Shown piece by piece: positions 37,253 to 46,340 of a DNA stretch of 64,000 nucleotides. This stretch comes from Chryseobacterium defluvii. Lineage in GTDB: Bacteria; Bacteroidota; Bacteroidia; Flavobacteriales; Weeksellaceae. The translations under genes were made by a program, and so were the position numbers. Under the pieces are notes generated by a model. It was not told the origin of the DNA and made no database searches. It was given only the letters and a program-made list of their open reading frames with translations. Where the stretch lies: the NCBI RefSeq assembly GCF_003634775.1, contig NZ_RBXB01000001.1, positions 434,001 through 498,000 of the forward strand, read 5' to 3'. Positions within the stretch are counted from its first letter, which is position 1. The number at the start of each line of letters is the position of its first letter.

Positions 37253-37483
37253 ATGGAAGTCAAGAATGTAATAGCAAATCAATTATTAAAGTCTGGAACA
37301 TCAATTGGCGCTAATATATTTGAAGCACAAAGTTCAGAAAGCAGAGCGGATTTTATTCATAAAATGAAAATTGCAGATAAAGAAGCAAAAGAAACTGAAT
37401 ATTGGTTGCTCCTATGTGAGAATTCAGAACATTATAATTTTGATTCTAGTTTGAAACTTCAATTTGATCAGTATTCAAAATAA
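37253..37483 (+). pseudogene. Truncated four-helix bundle (S23/IVP-like) gene
   Basis: A 76-codon frame encodes the middle of a TIGR02436-type four-helix-bundle protein: NQLLKSGTSIGANIFEAQSSESRADFIHKMKIADKEAKETEYWLLL. Complete members are about 115-120 aa with an N-terminal helix before this and a C-terminal IQKxIK-type helix. Upstream the frame is closed by TAA 15 bp before the ATG, and downstream it stops after QYSK, followed by residues resembling the missing tail (LQLQKNIKKTIN). It thus looks decayed at both ends. Similar AT-rich sequences in inverted orientation flank it (37204-37240 and 37513-37552). Confidence 0.6.
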
Positions 37484-37554
37484 TTGCAATTGCAAAAAAA
37501 TATTAAAAAAACAATAAATCAACATATCGTCAAATCTTCATATTGTCAAATTTT

Positions 37555-38205
37555 ATGATAACAATACTGTCAAATCAATTTTCTCTAGTTAATTCATGGA
37601 TTAATGAGCTTCGAAATGTTGAAGTCCAGAACGACAGGATGAGATTCCGCAGAAACATGGAACGTATCGGAGAAATTGCTGCTTTCGAGATAAGTAAAGG
37701 ATTGGAACAGAAAGAAATTCAGATTCAGACTCCTTTAGATACGATTAGAGTTAAAGAGATTGCGGTTCAACCGGTGATTACCACTATTTTAAGAGCCGGA
37801 GTTCCTTTGTTTCAGGGGATTTTAAACTATTTCGACAGAGCGGATTGTGGCTTTGTTGCCGCTTACAGAAAACATGATGCCAATGATTATTTTTCCATCA
37901 AACAGGACTATTTAACCTGTCCAAGCATCGAAGGAAGGCCTTTAATCGTTGCAGACCCCATGTTGGCAACCGGAGCATCATTAATTGAAGCCATTAAAGA
38001 TCTGCTGACCAACGGAAAACCCACACAACTTCATATTGTTGCGGCCATTGCTTCAAAACAAGGGGTTGAAACTATTGAAAAAGCTTATCCCGAAGCCAAA
38101 ATATGGGTGGGAGCCATGGATGAACAATTAACTTCCAAAGGGTACATCACTCCCGGTTTAGGCGATGCCGGAGATTTAAGTTACGGAGAAAAACTTCAGA
38201 GATAA
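37555..38205 (+). CDS. upp: Uracil phosphoribosyltransferase
   Basis: Pyrimidine salvage: uracil plus PRPP to UMP. Start ATG 37555 (MITILSNQFSLVNSW) gives 216 aa; the frame is open to 37543. RMRFRRNMERIGEIAAFEIS and ILRAGVPLFQGIL are UPRTase features, and the PRPP-binding motif is LIVADPMLATGASLIEAI. The C-terminal uracil-binding region is YITPGLGDAGDLSYG. Stop is 2 bp from the convergent hydrolase stop. Confidence 0.95.
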   Translation: MITILSNQFSLVNSWINELRNVEVQNDRMRFRRNMERIGEIAAFEISKGLEQKEIQIQTPLDTIRVKEIAVQPVITTILRAGVPLFQGILNYFDRADCGFVAAYRKHDANDYFSIKQDYLTCPSIEGRPLIVADPMLATGASLIEAIKDLLTNGKPTQLHIVAAIASKQGVETIEKAYPEAKIWVGAMDEQLTSKGYITPGLGDAGDLSYGEKLQR

Positions 38206-38207
38206 AT

Positions 38208-38897
38208 TTAAGAAAGATTCCAGAAATCTTTCATTAGATTCATCAATAACGTAGGCCGTACTTTATCCATAGGATGCTTTGTATCCGGAAGTACGGCTAA
38301 TTTTGCGTTAGGAAGACTTCTGTAAACCTCAATGCTTTCCTCAAGACTTACCATATTATCCCTATCACCAATCATGATCTGAACCGGAATATTGATTTCT
38401 GCCAAATTTCTTTGGTTCAAAGCTGGATTTTTACCCAGGGAAATCATCATATTGGCGATGGCGGGAAGAAGTTGTTCCCATTTTGAGCCATGTTGAGCTT
38501 CCAGCTGTTCGGCGTATTTGGGAATCTTTTCCACAATAACATTGGGATGAAGCATTTTGCTTTCCTTTATTGCCTGTTCCTCTGTCCAGTTAAACTTGGT
38601 TCCCAATGTCATAATAGAATTGATTCTTTCAGGATTCTGCAGAGCGTAGCAAAGAGCCACATAACCTCCCATGCTATGTCCGAAAATATAAGTATTCGTT
38701 AGATTTTCCTTTTCGCAATATTCACCTAACTCTTGAGTATATTTTTCAATCGTAATACCATCATCAGAAAGATCAATATGCCCATGTCCGGAAAATAAAG
38801 GAGTATGAATTTTAAAATATCGGGACAATTCTTCCGTATAAAGGGTGAAAATATCACTGTGTCCTAAAGCTCCATGCAGCAAAAGCAGATTTTTCAT
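38208..38897 (-). CDS. Alpha/beta hydrolase
   Basis: 229 aa, cytoplasmic alpha/beta-hydrolase fold. The oxyanion region is LLLHGALGHSDIF, the nucleophile elbow is FGHSMGGYVALCYA, the acid is probably Asp in MIGDRDNMVS and the base His in DTKHPMDKV. No lid signature is strong enough to name a substrate. Convergent with upp by 2 bp; the upstream gap holds a short tandem repeat. Confidence 0.88.
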   Translation of the reverse strand: MKNLLLLHGALGHSDIFTLYTEELSRYFKIHTPLFSGHGHIDLSDDGITIEKYTQELGEYCEKENLTNTYIFGHSMGGYVALCYALQNPERINSIMTLGTKFNWTEEQAIKESKMLHPNVIVEKIPKYAEQLEAQHGSKWEQLLPAIANMMISLGKNPALNQRNLAEINIPVQIMIGDRDNMVSLEESIEVYRSLPNAKLAVLPDTKHPMDKVRPTLLMNLMKDFWNLS

Positions 38898-38980
38898 AAA
38901 TATTAGTTTTTGCCCGAAATTATAAAAAACATTTGAGAATCAGAAATGAGGTTATAACCGAAAAGGTTGCTTATACAATC

Positions 38981-39033
38981 GTAACTCATAATTTATAACT
39001 CATAACCTATAACTCATAACTCATAACTCATAG
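38981..39033. repeat. Tandem AACTCATA-type repeat
   Basis: Five AACTCATA units occur at 38983, 38997, 39011, 39018 and 39025; the last three overlap with a 7-bp period. The same repeat type, inverted, is found at about 47328-47360. Intergenic, between a hydrolase and comF. No coding content. Confidence 0.7.
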
Positions 39034-39063
39034 CCTATTGCTTATCAATTATTATTGCCGTAC

Positions 39064-39717
39064 TCACTCATCCATCGCCATTACCAAAATGCTCACCTTA
39101 TTGTTCCCGGATTTTAAAACTTCCCAGGCAATCATGGAAAGCGTATTTCCCGTAGTGAAAACATCATCGATCAATAATACATGCTGATTGTTAATAGATT
39201 CCGTTATTGAGAATATATTCTGATTTTCCAACCGGTGCTTCTTGTCTTTCAAAGCCTGTGCTTTCGAATAATGATTCCTTTTGATGAGGCCGTGTTTAAA
39301 AGGAATGCTATACAATTCAGATAAAGTTTCTGTATATACATGCAGCTGGTTGTAGCCTCTTTTCCTTTGCTTTTTAGGATGGAGCGGAACGGAAACAAGC
39401 ATATCCGGTTTTCTGTCTTCAAATATTACACGCTCATTCGTCCATTCAGCGAGTGTTTTCCCGATTTTCTCCCTGCTCTGATATTTTAAATGATGAATGA
39501 TTTTTCTGCTGATACTTTCCTTTTCAAACCGCAGTAAAGCATAAGCATTTTCTACCGGAAATAAAAGCTTGCATCTTTCTTTAAGTATATTTTCATCAGA
39601 ATAATCAAAATGGGAAAAACGGATCTGGCCAAAACATACATTACAAACAAGCAGATCGCCGTCAATGATCCTGCTGCAACTGATACAGCGGTTTGGGAAA
39701 AATACATCTAAAATCAT
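39064..39717 (-). CDS. ComF-family phosphoribosyltransferase-like protein
   Basis: 217 aa. The N-terminus has a zinc-ribbon-like Cys pair (FPNRCISCSRIIDGDLLVCNVCFGQI). A type I phosphoribosyltransferase domain follows, with SVPLHPKKQRKRGYNQLHVYTE and the PRPP-type motif VLLIDDVFTTGNTLSMIA. ComF homologs act in DNA uptake in transformable bacteria; the exact chemistry is unknown. Monocistronic. Confidence 0.9.
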   Translation of the reverse strand: MILDVFFPNRCISCSRIIDGDLLVCNVCFGQIRFSHFDYSDENILKERCKLLFPVENAYALLRFEKESISRKIIHHLKYQSREKIGKTLAEWTNERVIFEDRKPDMLVSVPLHPKKQRKRGYNQLHVYTETLSELYSIPFKHGLIKRNHYSKAQALKDKKHRLENQNIFSITESINNQHVLLIDDVFTTGNTLSMIAWEVLKSGNNKVSILVMAMDE

Positions 39718-39775
39718 TTGTGTGTTTTATAATGCTAATATAGCTTTTTAGCAGTAAAAAGTACCCCACTGACTT

Positions 39776-41260
39776 CTATCTTCTGGTATCAATTTCCTTC
39801 CTGATTCTGTCAATAGAGTTTTTCATATTCAAATTAAAATGCTCTTTTTCCAGTCTGATCGGAGGTGCCTGTCTCACTTCACAGTCTGCAATACTGCATG
39901 TTTCACAGGTTACTCCCACATTAATGGTTTTTAATGTTGGAGATTTGATGAAATTGATCTTTTTAATCGTTTGGGAATTCAATAAAATTCCCAGGCAGTA
40001 ACTTCTGTTGCTTCCGTCGGAAAACGGGTTCTTCTGTGAGGTTGAAATCACCAGATAACTTACCCCCTGATCTTTATAATGCGAAATCTGGGCATCAGTC
40101 AAAGTTTCGTTTTCCTTTAAATGATGCAGGTTTTTAACAGCGATCCACCTTCTGCAGTAATGCTCATTGGTGGCATTGGCGTGTGGAGCCTGTTGATGGT
40201 TAAGGTGCAGCTCCTTTAAGATTTGTATTTTATCAGAGTTCTTCTTTTTTACCAGACATAAATAAAACAGGTCTTTGATCCCTAATTCCGATGATAGAAC
40301 ATTAGTTAAACGATAATAAAAAGTTTCCGGCGAATTGGTAAAGCTTTCGATGAGGTTTTCAAAACTTTCAGGCTCCCAGTTATTTTGTAAAAAGAATTCC
40401 GAAGCCTTTTCCATGATCTCATCTTTGGAAATCAATAGAGCGCCTGCAAAATAAGAGGCATAAAAATTATTCAGAATTTCTTCAAAACTTCCGAAATCCA
40501 GCCATGAATATGTGTGAGGACGATTTTTTAATTCCAATACATTGAATCCTATCTCTTTTGCTAAGATGAAAGTCTTCTGGTCTTTTTCAAGCTTTTTATT
40601 GAGAAGTAACAGTTTTTTCTCCGGTATAAACAAAGAACGGAGATGGTCCAGCGTTCCATACTTTTCAAAATCCTCAGATTGAATGGTATAATTAAATTTT
40701 TCAGCGAGAATATCCCCTAAAACCTCTGCTTTTAAATCCTTATTGATTTCCAGCTGATTTTCCTGGGCAAACAGAACCACCTTTTCTTCAATTTCAGGGA
40801 AATAATTGTCATATAATTCCTGAAAAGATCGTAATACCGCAAAATAAAACCGCTCTTTTCCCAAATTATAATTCTGTGAAATTTCTATTAATGCATTAAT
40901 AAATGCAGTCACTTTTTTAGGGGCATCACTGATGATACTAATGAGATTATTTTTATTAATCCCGAAAAGTTCCAAAGGAATTTCCTTAAAAAAATCCGAT
41001 TGGAGAATCTCATTGAAAGGAGCAAGGCTTTTATCAAGTTTAGTGGAAACAAGATCATCAAAAGTGCAGCTTAACGCTTCGGAAAGCTGAATGATTTTGT
41101 CATGTTTCGGGTATTTTTTACCATTCTCGATCTCATTGAGATAAGATTTTGATAAGCCTGTCTTTACAGCAAGATCCTGCAAAGACCAGTTTTTTTTCTG
41201 TCTCTGCTGTTTCAGCTTCAGTCCGAAAACCGTTTTGATAAAGTCACTTTCCGAATTCAT
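39776..41260 (-). CDS. RamB/ScfR-like HTH regulator (ImmA/IrrE, DUF2083)
   Basis: 494 aa from ATG 41260 (the frame is open to 41296, but a TATATTTG -7 element lies just upstream of 41260). Residues about 8-72 are an XRE helix-turn-helix (LKQQRQKKNWSLQDLAVKTGLSKSYLNEIENGKKYP). An IrrE/ImmA-like middle part (AKEIGFNVLEL) and a DUF2083 C-terminal region with a Cys cluster (CETCSIADC…QAPPIRLE) follow. The architecture is that of RamB/ScfR regulators of acetate and short-chain acyl-CoA metabolism. It is divergent from aceB-aceA with paired palindromes between, so control of the glyoxylate shunt is a strong inference. Confidence 0.85.
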   Translation of the reverse strand: MNSESDFIKTVFGLKLKQQRQKKNWSLQDLAVKTGLSKSYLNEIENGKKYPKHDKIIQLSEALSCTFDDLVSTKLDKSLAPFNEILQSDFFKEIPLELFGINKNNLISIISDAPKKVTAFINALIEISQNYNLGKERFYFAVLRSFQELYDNYFPEIEEKVVLFAQENQLEINKDLKAEVLGDILAEKFNYTIQSEDFEKYGTLDHLRSLFIPEKKLLLLNKKLEKDQKTFILAKEIGFNVLELKNRPHTYSWLDFGSFEEILNNFYASYFAGALLISKDEIMEKASEFFLQNNWEPESFENLIESFTNSPETFYYRLTNVLSSELGIKDLFYLCLVKKKNSDKIQILKELHLNHQQAPHANATNEHYCRRWIAVKNLHHLKENETLTDAQISHYKDQGVSYLVISTSQKNPFSDGSNRSYCLGILLNSQTIKKINFIKSPTLKTINVGVTCETCSIADCEVRQAPPIRLEKEHFNLNMKNSIDRIRKEIDTRR

Positions 41261-41263
41261 ACC

Positions 41264-41271
41264 CAAATATA
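41264..41271 (-). promoter_or_regulatory. Putative -7 element of the acetate regulator
   Basis: The minus strand reads TATATTTG with 3 nt before ATG 41260. The mRNA would be leaderless. A palindrome lies 10 bp further upstream, at 41282-41295. Confidence 0.55.
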
Positions 41272-41281
41272 AATAAATGAT

Positions 41282-41295
41282 TGCGATTATTCGCA
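41282..41295. promoter_or_regulatory. Operator-like palindrome A (TGCGA-TTAT-TCGCA)
   Basis: Perfect 5-bp arms around TTAT; core GCGA-N4-TCGC. It occupies the -33 to -20 region of the regulator's own predicted promoter. Centre 35 bp from palindrome B. Confidence 0.6.
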
Positions 41296-41315
41296 TAATA
41301 ATTTTTAAAAATATT

Positions 41316-41331
41316 TAGCGAACGTTCGCTA
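41316..41331. promoter_or_regulatory. Operator-like palindrome B (TAGCGAACGTTCGCTA)
   Basis: Perfect 16-bp palindrome sharing the GCGA-N4-TCGC core with site A. It overlaps the expected -33 region of the aceB promoter (TATGTTTG at 41350-41357). Confidence 0.65.
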
Positions 41332-41349
41332 TTTGTGAAAATTTTTATT

Positions 41350-41357
41350 TATGTTTG
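41350..41357 (+). promoter_or_regulatory. Putative -7 element for aceB
   Basis: TATGTTTG, 28 nt before the aceB ATG. A TTTG at 41332-41335 is only 14 bp upstream, shorter than usual, which fits an activator- or repressor-controlled promoter. Confidence 0.5.
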
Positions 41358-41385
41358 TAATGTCGAATCACAAAATCAGTATGTT

Positions 41386-42960
41386 ATGGAAACAAAAACT
41401 CAATTAAAAATAAAGGCACAAAACCCATTTGAAGAAGTTTTTACCCCTGAATTGGTCGATTTTCTGGTAGAGCTTCATCAACAATATAATGACAAAAGAA
41501 TAACGCTTTTAGAAAATAGAAAACATATTCAGCAGAAATTCGATCAAGGGAATCTTCCGGCATTTTTAAGTGAAACAGAAAAGATCAGAAATGAAAACTG
41601 GGCGTGTAATCCGCTTCCTGAAGATTTGCTCGACAGAAGAGTGGAAATTACCGGACCTGTAGACCGAAAAATGATTATCAATGCCTTAAATTCAGGAGCT
41701 CTGACTTTTATGGCAGACTTTGAAGACAGCAACTCGCCAACTTGGGAGAATTGCATGCAGGGACAGCTTAATCTTTCTGATGCCATCAACAGAAGTATTG
41801 ATTTTAAAAATGAAAATGGAAAAATCTATAAGCTTAATGAAAAAACAGCCGTTCTTTTGGTGCGTCCAAGAGGTCTGCATCTGCAGGAAAAGCATATAGA
41901 AATTAATGGCGTAGAAGCTTCCGGCTCTTTAATTGATTTTGGAATTTACTTTTTCAGAAATGCCAAGCAGCTTCTGGAAAACGGAAGTGGCCCCTATTTC
42001 TATCTTCCGAAACTGGAACATTACCTGGAAGCCCGTTGGTGGAATGAAGTATTTGTTTTTGCTCAAAATTATCTGGGAATCCCACAGGGAACCATTAAGG
42101 CTACGGTTTTAATCGAAACCATTACAGCTTCATTTCAGATCGATGAGATTTTATTTGAATTAAAGGAACACAGTGCAGGTCTGAATTGTGGCCGATGGGA
42201 TTACATTTTTTCCTACATCAAAAAATTCAGGAACCTTCCGGAGTTTATCGTTCCGGACCGAGATCAGGTAACCATGGCTTCACCTTTTATGAGCGCTTAT
42301 TCTAAAAGAGTGATCGAAATCTGCCATAAAAGAAATGTACATGCCATCGGCGGAATGGCAGCACAGATTCCAATAAAAAATGATTATGAAGCCAATAGCA
42401 TTGCTTTTGGAAAAGTAAGAAGCGATAAAGAAAGAGAGGTAAAAAACGGTCATGATGGAACGTGGGTGGCTCATCCTGCCTTGGTTTCCGTGGCAAAAGA
42501 TATTTTTGATCAATACATGCCTTCAAAGAATCAGATTGACAAGAAGTTTGATTATCGGATTTTGGAAAGTGACCTGCTGGAAATTCCAAAAGGTGAGATT
42601 ACCGAAAAAGGAGTCAGAAAAAATATCAATGTCGGAATCCTTTATCTTGAAAGCTGGTTAAGCGGAGTGGGAGCTGCAGCCATTTATAACTTAATGGAAG
42701 ATGCGGCAACTGCAGAAATTTCAAGAACCCAAATCTGGCAATGGCTGAAAAATGAAGCCGTTTTAGGTGATGACCGCACTTTAACCAGAGATATGATTCT
42801 TCAATGGGAATTTGAAGAACTGGAACGCATAGAAAAATATGTAGGCGAAGAACGTTTCAAAAAAGGGAAATTCAATCTGGCTAAAGAACTTTTCAATGAA
42901 TTGATTTTCTCCGAAAACTTTGAAGAATTTTTAACCTTAAAAGCATACCCTTTTATTTAA
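41386..42960 (+). CDS. aceB: Malate synthase A
   Basis: Condenses glyoxylate with acetyl-CoA to malate in the glyoxylate shunt. METKTQLKIKAQN at 41386 is the best start (524 aa, normal for the A isoform); upstream residues in the 41335 frame are not family-like. The signature KATVLIETITASFQIDEILFELKEH precedes GLNCGRWDYIFSYIKKF. FMADFEDSNSPTWENC and the GGMAAQIPIKND loop are also typical. No peroxisomal or secretion signals. First gene of the aceB-aceA unit, 106 bp before aceA. Confidence 0.96.
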   Translation: METKTQLKIKAQNPFEEVFTPELVDFLVELHQQYNDKRITLLENRKHIQQKFDQGNLPAFLSETEKIRNENWACNPLPEDLLDRRVEITGPVDRKMIINALNSGALTFMADFEDSNSPTWENCMQGQLNLSDAINRSIDFKNENGKIYKLNEKTAVLLVRPRGLHLQEKHIEINGVEASGSLIDFGIYFFRNAKQLLENGSGPYFYLPKLEHYLEARWWNEVFVFAQNYLGIPQGTIKATVLIETITASFQIDEILFELKEHSAGLNCGRWDYIFSYIKKFRNLPEFIVPDRDQVTMASPFMSAYSKRVIEICHKRNVHAIGGMAAQIPIKNDYEANSIAFGKVRSDKEREVKNGHDGTWVAHPALVSVAKDIFDQYMPSKNQIDKKFDYRILESDLLEIPKGEITEKGVRKNINVGILYLESWLSGVGAAAIYNLMEDAATAEISRTQIWQWLKNEAVLGDDRTLTRDMILQWEFEELERIEKYVGEERFKKGKFNLAKELFNELIFSENFEEFLTLKAYPFI

Positions 42961-43066
42961 GTTCACAAGGTAGGAGAGTTTGAGATTGAAATTGTAAAAT
43001 ATTCAACTCACAGCTCGAATCCTGCCTGAAAATCATTAATAAGATTAACCCCTAACTCCAAATATT

Positions 43067-44347
43067 ATGAAAACAAGACAAGAACAAATCCAGGCTATAG
43101 AACACGATTGGCTGACAAATCCTCGCTGGAACGGGGTGAAAAGGCCTTATACCGCAGAAGATGTTTTGAAGCTTCGCGGTTCTTATACCATTGATTATAC
43201 TATTGCCACCGAAATGTCAAAAAAATTCTGGGATAAATTGAACTCTCAGGATTATGTGGCTGGATTGGGCGCTTTAACAGGAAACCAGGCTGTGCAGGAA
43301 GTGGATGCGGGTCTGGAAGCGATTTATCTTTCCGGATGGCAGGTGGCGGCTGATGCTAATTTATCAGGGGAAATGTATCCCGATCAGTCATTATATCCAG
43401 CCAATTCAGTTCCATCTGTGGTGAAGAAAATCAATAATGCATTGTTGAGAGCAGACCAGATTCAATCTGTGAACGGAGGCGGAGATAAAGAATATTTGGT
43501 TCCGATCATTGCAGATGCAGAAGCGGGATTCGGAGGAAATCTTAATGCCTTTGAGCTGATGAAACAAATGATTGAAGCCGGAGCTGCAGCAGTCCATTTT
43601 GAAGATCAGCTGTCTTCTGCTAAAAAATGTGGGCATTTAGGCGGAAAAGTTTTAGTTCCTACCCAGGAAGCGATCAATAAATTAATTGCAGCCCGTCTGG
43701 CGGCAGATGTTACCGGAGTACCATCCATCATTATTGCGAGAACAGATGCGGATGCAGCCGATCTTCTGACTTCAGATATTGATGACAGAGATAAAAAATT
43801 TGTAACCGGAGAACGAACTTCTGAAGGTTTCTATGTAGTGAAAAACGGAGTGGAACAGGGAATCGACCGCGGATTGTCGTATGCTCCATATGCAGACCTG
43901 ATCTGGATGGAAACTTCCAATCCTGATCTGGAACAGGCTAAAAGATTTGCAGAAGGAATCCATGCGAAATTCCCGGGAAAGATGCTGGCGTACAATTGTT
44001 CTCCATCTTTTAACTGGGCGGCGAGATTAAGTGTTGAAGAAATGACAACTTTCCGTGAAGAACTGGCCAAATTAGGGTACAAATTCCAGTTTATCACATT
44101 GGCGGGCTTCCATGCTCTGAATACGGCAATGTTTGAATTGGCTTTAGCCTACAAAGAAAAAGGTATGGCGGGTTATTCTGAGCTTCAGGAACGTGAGTTT
44201 GCTCTTCAGAAACAAGGATTCAGAGCGGTAAAGCATCAATCATTTGTGGGAACAGGATATTTTGATGAGGTTCAGACCATTGTAACGATTGGAGCTTCAG
44301 CCACAGTTGCGATGAAAGATTCTACAGAAACGGCACAGTTTCATTAG
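43067..44347 (+). CDS. aceA: Isocitrate lyase
   Basis: Cleaves isocitrate to glyoxylate and succinate, allowing growth on acetate and fatty acids. The catalytic loop is [13 protein letters not shown] with C188. Other active-site blocks are [29 protein letters not shown] and [14 protein letters not shown]. It is 426 aa, a standard bacterial length. It follows aceB and ends with its own terminator. Confidence 0.97.
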   Translation: MKTRQEQIQAIEHDWLTNPRWNGVKRPYTAEDVLKLRGSYTIDYTIATEMSKKFWDKLNSQDYVAGLGALTGNQAVQEVDAGLEAIYLSGWQVAADANLSGEMYPDQSLYPANSVPSVVKKINNALLRADQIQSVNGGGDKEYLVPIIADAEAGFGGNLNAFELMKQMIEAGAAAVHFEDQLSSAKKCGHLGGKVLVPTQEAINKLIAARLAADVTGVPSIIIARTDADAADLLTSDIDDRDKKFVTGERTSEGFYVVKNGVEQGIDRGLSYAPYADLIWMETSNPDLEQAKRFAEGIHAKFPGKMLAYNCSPSFNWAARLSVEEMTTFREELAKLGYKFQFITLAGFHALNTAMFELALAYKEKGMAGYSELQEREFALQKQGFRAVKHQSFVGTGYFDEVQTIVTIGASATVAMKDSTETAQFH

Positions 44348-44376
44348 ATCATTTTATAAATTTTTTACGATTATGG

Positions 44377-44404
44377 AACCTCCTCAGTTGGGGAGGTTTT
44401 TTTA
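44377..44404 (+). terminator. Terminator of aceA
   Basis: AACCTCC (44377-44383) pairs with GGAGGTT (44392-44398), then a run of Ts. Confidence 0.75.
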
Positions 44405-44435
44405 TGTCTTATTTTTGAGTAAATATTTGAAGAAG

Positions 44436-44822
44436 ATGAGTAATTTGATTTTTGAAAAACAAATACAGGTAACTGAACACCATATTGACGGGAATAATCA
44501 CGTTAACAATGTTCAATATGTACAGTGGGTAGAAGAAATTGCCGGGGAACATTGGGATTTTGTGAAACATAAGACTGAATTTTCAGAATTTGCATGGATG
44601 CTTCTCGATCATCATATCCAATATAAGAAACAGGTGTATTTAAATGATATCATAACCATCAAAACCTATCCAAAAGCACCTGAAGGAATTAAACAACCCA
44701 GAAAAGTTGAGTTTTATTGTCATGATCTGCTGGTTGTGGATTCAAGCACGCTTTGGGTTTTAGTGGATATAAAAACACAAAAAATCAAAAGATTGGAAAG
44801 GGATTGGCTGGATAGGTTATAA
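44436..44822 (+). CDS. Acyl-CoA thioesterase, hotdog fold
   Basis: 128 aa from ATG 44436 (MSNLIFEKQIQVTEHHIDG); the frame is open to 44373, inside the aceA terminator, so the shorter start is preferred. 4HBT/FadM-type features: HHIDGNNHVNNVQYVQWVEEIAGEHW with the usual Asp/His/Asn, and the WMLLDHHIQYKKQVYLNDIITIKTYP strand pair. Likely hydrolyses an acyl-CoA thioester, with chain length unknown. Located after aceA but with separate termination signals. Confidence 0.85.
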   Translation: MSNLIFEKQIQVTEHHIDGNNHVNNVQYVQWVEEIAGEHWDFVKHKTEFSEFAWMLLDHHIQYKKQVYLNDIITIKTYPKAPEGIKQPRKVEFYCHDLLVVDSSTLWVLVDIKTQKIKRLERDWLDRL

Positions 44823-44898
44823 TCAGAAATTATATACTGAATAAAAAGCCCAGATATTAATTGCCGATTAAGGTTTTTTTAGTTAGTCTTGTTTATCT

Positions 44899-44906
44899 TA
44901 TCTTTG
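44899..44906 (+). promoter_or_regulatory. Putative -7 element for queD
   Basis: TATCTTTG, 4 nt before the ATG. The 15-mer TATCTTTGCACCATG is identical to the one at fmt. The mRNA would be leaderless. Confidence 0.55.
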
Positions 44907-44910
44907 CACC

Positions 44911-45357
44911 ATGATACGTATTACAAAAATTTTTACATTCGAAACGGCGCATGTGCTGTACAATTATGACGGAAAATGTAAAAATATGCATGGGCATTCC
45001 TACAAACTGTTTGTAACGGTAAAAGGAAAGCCTGTCAATGATTTGAATAATCCTAAAAATGGGATGGTAGTAGATTTTGGCGATATCAAGACGATCGTAA
45101 AATCTGAAATTGTGGATGTATGGGATCATGCAGTGCTTATCAATGCACTTTCTCCACACAAAGAACTGGGAGAGGACCTTGAGCAGAAAGGCCATAAAGT
45201 AATTTACTGTACCTTCCAGCCTACCTGCGAGAATATGTTATATGCTATTGCTGCCAAAATAAAATCCAGACTTCCGGAAGGCGTTTCTCTGGCTTATCTT
45301 AAGCTTCATGAAACGGAGAATTCTTATGGAGAATGGTTTGCAGAAGATAATAGATAA
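44911..45357 (+). CDS. queD: 6-carboxytetrahydropterin synthase
   Basis: Converts 7,8-dihydroneopterin triphosphate to 6-carboxy-tetrahydropterin in queuosine (7-deazaguanine) synthesis. Zinc ligands H14, H27 and H29 are in FETAHVLYNY…KNMHGHSYKL; the catalytic C23 lies in KCKNMHGH. NGMVVDFGDIKTIVK and YLKLHETENSYGEW are QueD features. It is 148 aa, slightly longer than E. coli QueD. No queC or queE is nearby. Confidence 0.92.
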   Translation: MIRITKIFTFETAHVLYNYDGKCKNMHGHSYKLFVTVKGKPVNDLNNPKNGMVVDFGDIKTIVKSEIVDVWDHAVLINALSPHKELGEDLEQKGHKVIYCTFQPTCENMLYAIAAKIKSRLPEGVSLAYLKLHETENSYGEWFAEDNR

Positions 45358-45381
45358 TTGTAGAAAACGAAAATTCAGGCA

Positions 45382-46173
45382 GTGTTAAAAACGATCATCA
45401 ATCTTGAACCCGGAAAAAAAGTGTATTTCGCTTCAGATCAGCATTTTGGTGCACCCAATCCAAAAGAGAGCAAAGTACGTGAAGAAAAATTCATCCGTTG
45501 GATGGATTCCATCAAGGCAGATGCGCAGGTGGTATTTTTGATGGGTGATCTGTTTGATTTCTGGCATGAGTGGAAGTATGTGATTCCTAAAGGATATGTA
45601 CGTGTTCTGGGGAAAATAGCAGAATTAAAGGATCATGGAATTCATATTTATTTTTTTGTAGGGAACCATGATCTGTGGATGAAAGATTATCTGGAAGAAG
45701 AAATCGGATGTACGGTTTTCTACAAGAAGCAATATTTTGAGATGGGCGGGAAGCAGTTCTTGCTGGCTCATGGAGACGGATTGGGTCCCGGTGACAAAGG
45801 ATATAAAAGAATGAAAAAACTATTCACCAATCCTATTGCGCAATGGGCTTTCAAATGGCTTCATCCCGATATTGCCATGAAAATAGCGTTGTACCTGTCA
45901 CAGAAAAATAAAATGATTTCCGGGGAAGAAGACAAAGCATTTTTAGGAGAGGATAAAGAATTTCTGATCATTTATTCTAAAGAAAAGCTGAAAACAGAAA
46001 AAATTGATTACTTCATTTATGGCCACCGTCACCTTCCTATGGTGCTGGAATTGGAGCAGAATGCTAAGTACATCAATCTTGGAGACTGGATTTCTTATTT
46101 TACCTATGGTGTTTTCCAGGAAGATTTTGAATTAAAAACTTTTGAAGCAGACACAAAAAAATTACCCCTGTAA
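45382..46173 (+). CDS. LpxH-like UDP-2,3-diacylglucosamine pyrophosphatase
   Basis: 263-aa calcineurin-like metallophosphoesterase. Metal-binding blocks are YFASDQHFG, MGDLFDFW, FVGNHDLWM, LAHGDG and YGHRHLP; their order is that of LpxH, which releases UMP in lipid A synthesis. The start is GTG (45382): no ATG exists between the in-frame TAG 21 bp upstream and residue 36, and the N-terminus LKTIINLEPGKKVYFASD fits the family. Cytoplasmic. Confidence 0.88.
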   Translation: MLKTIINLEPGKKVYFASDQHFGAPNPKESKVREEKFIRWMDSIKADAQVVFLMGDLFDFWHEWKYVIPKGYVRVLGKIAELKDHGIHIYFFVGNHDLWMKDYLEEEIGCTVFYKKQYFEMGGKQFLLAHGDGLGPGDKGYKRMKKLFTNPIAQWAFKWLHPDIAMKIALYLSQKNKMISGEEDKAFLGEDKEFLIIYSKEKLKTEKIDYFIYGHRHLPMVLELEQNAKYINLGDWISYFTYGVFQEDFELKTFEADTKKLPL

Positions 46174-46340
46174 AGAGGTAATCCTAAGGATGAAATAAAT
46201 CATCCTGTTTTAATCCATATTCCGGGAATAGGACAGCAATAACTTTACCAAATATCCCGCTTTATATTAAAAAAAATATTAAAAAATATATGCTCATCTT
46301 AATATAATTAGGATTGGCAGATTGAAAATAATTTAGAACA

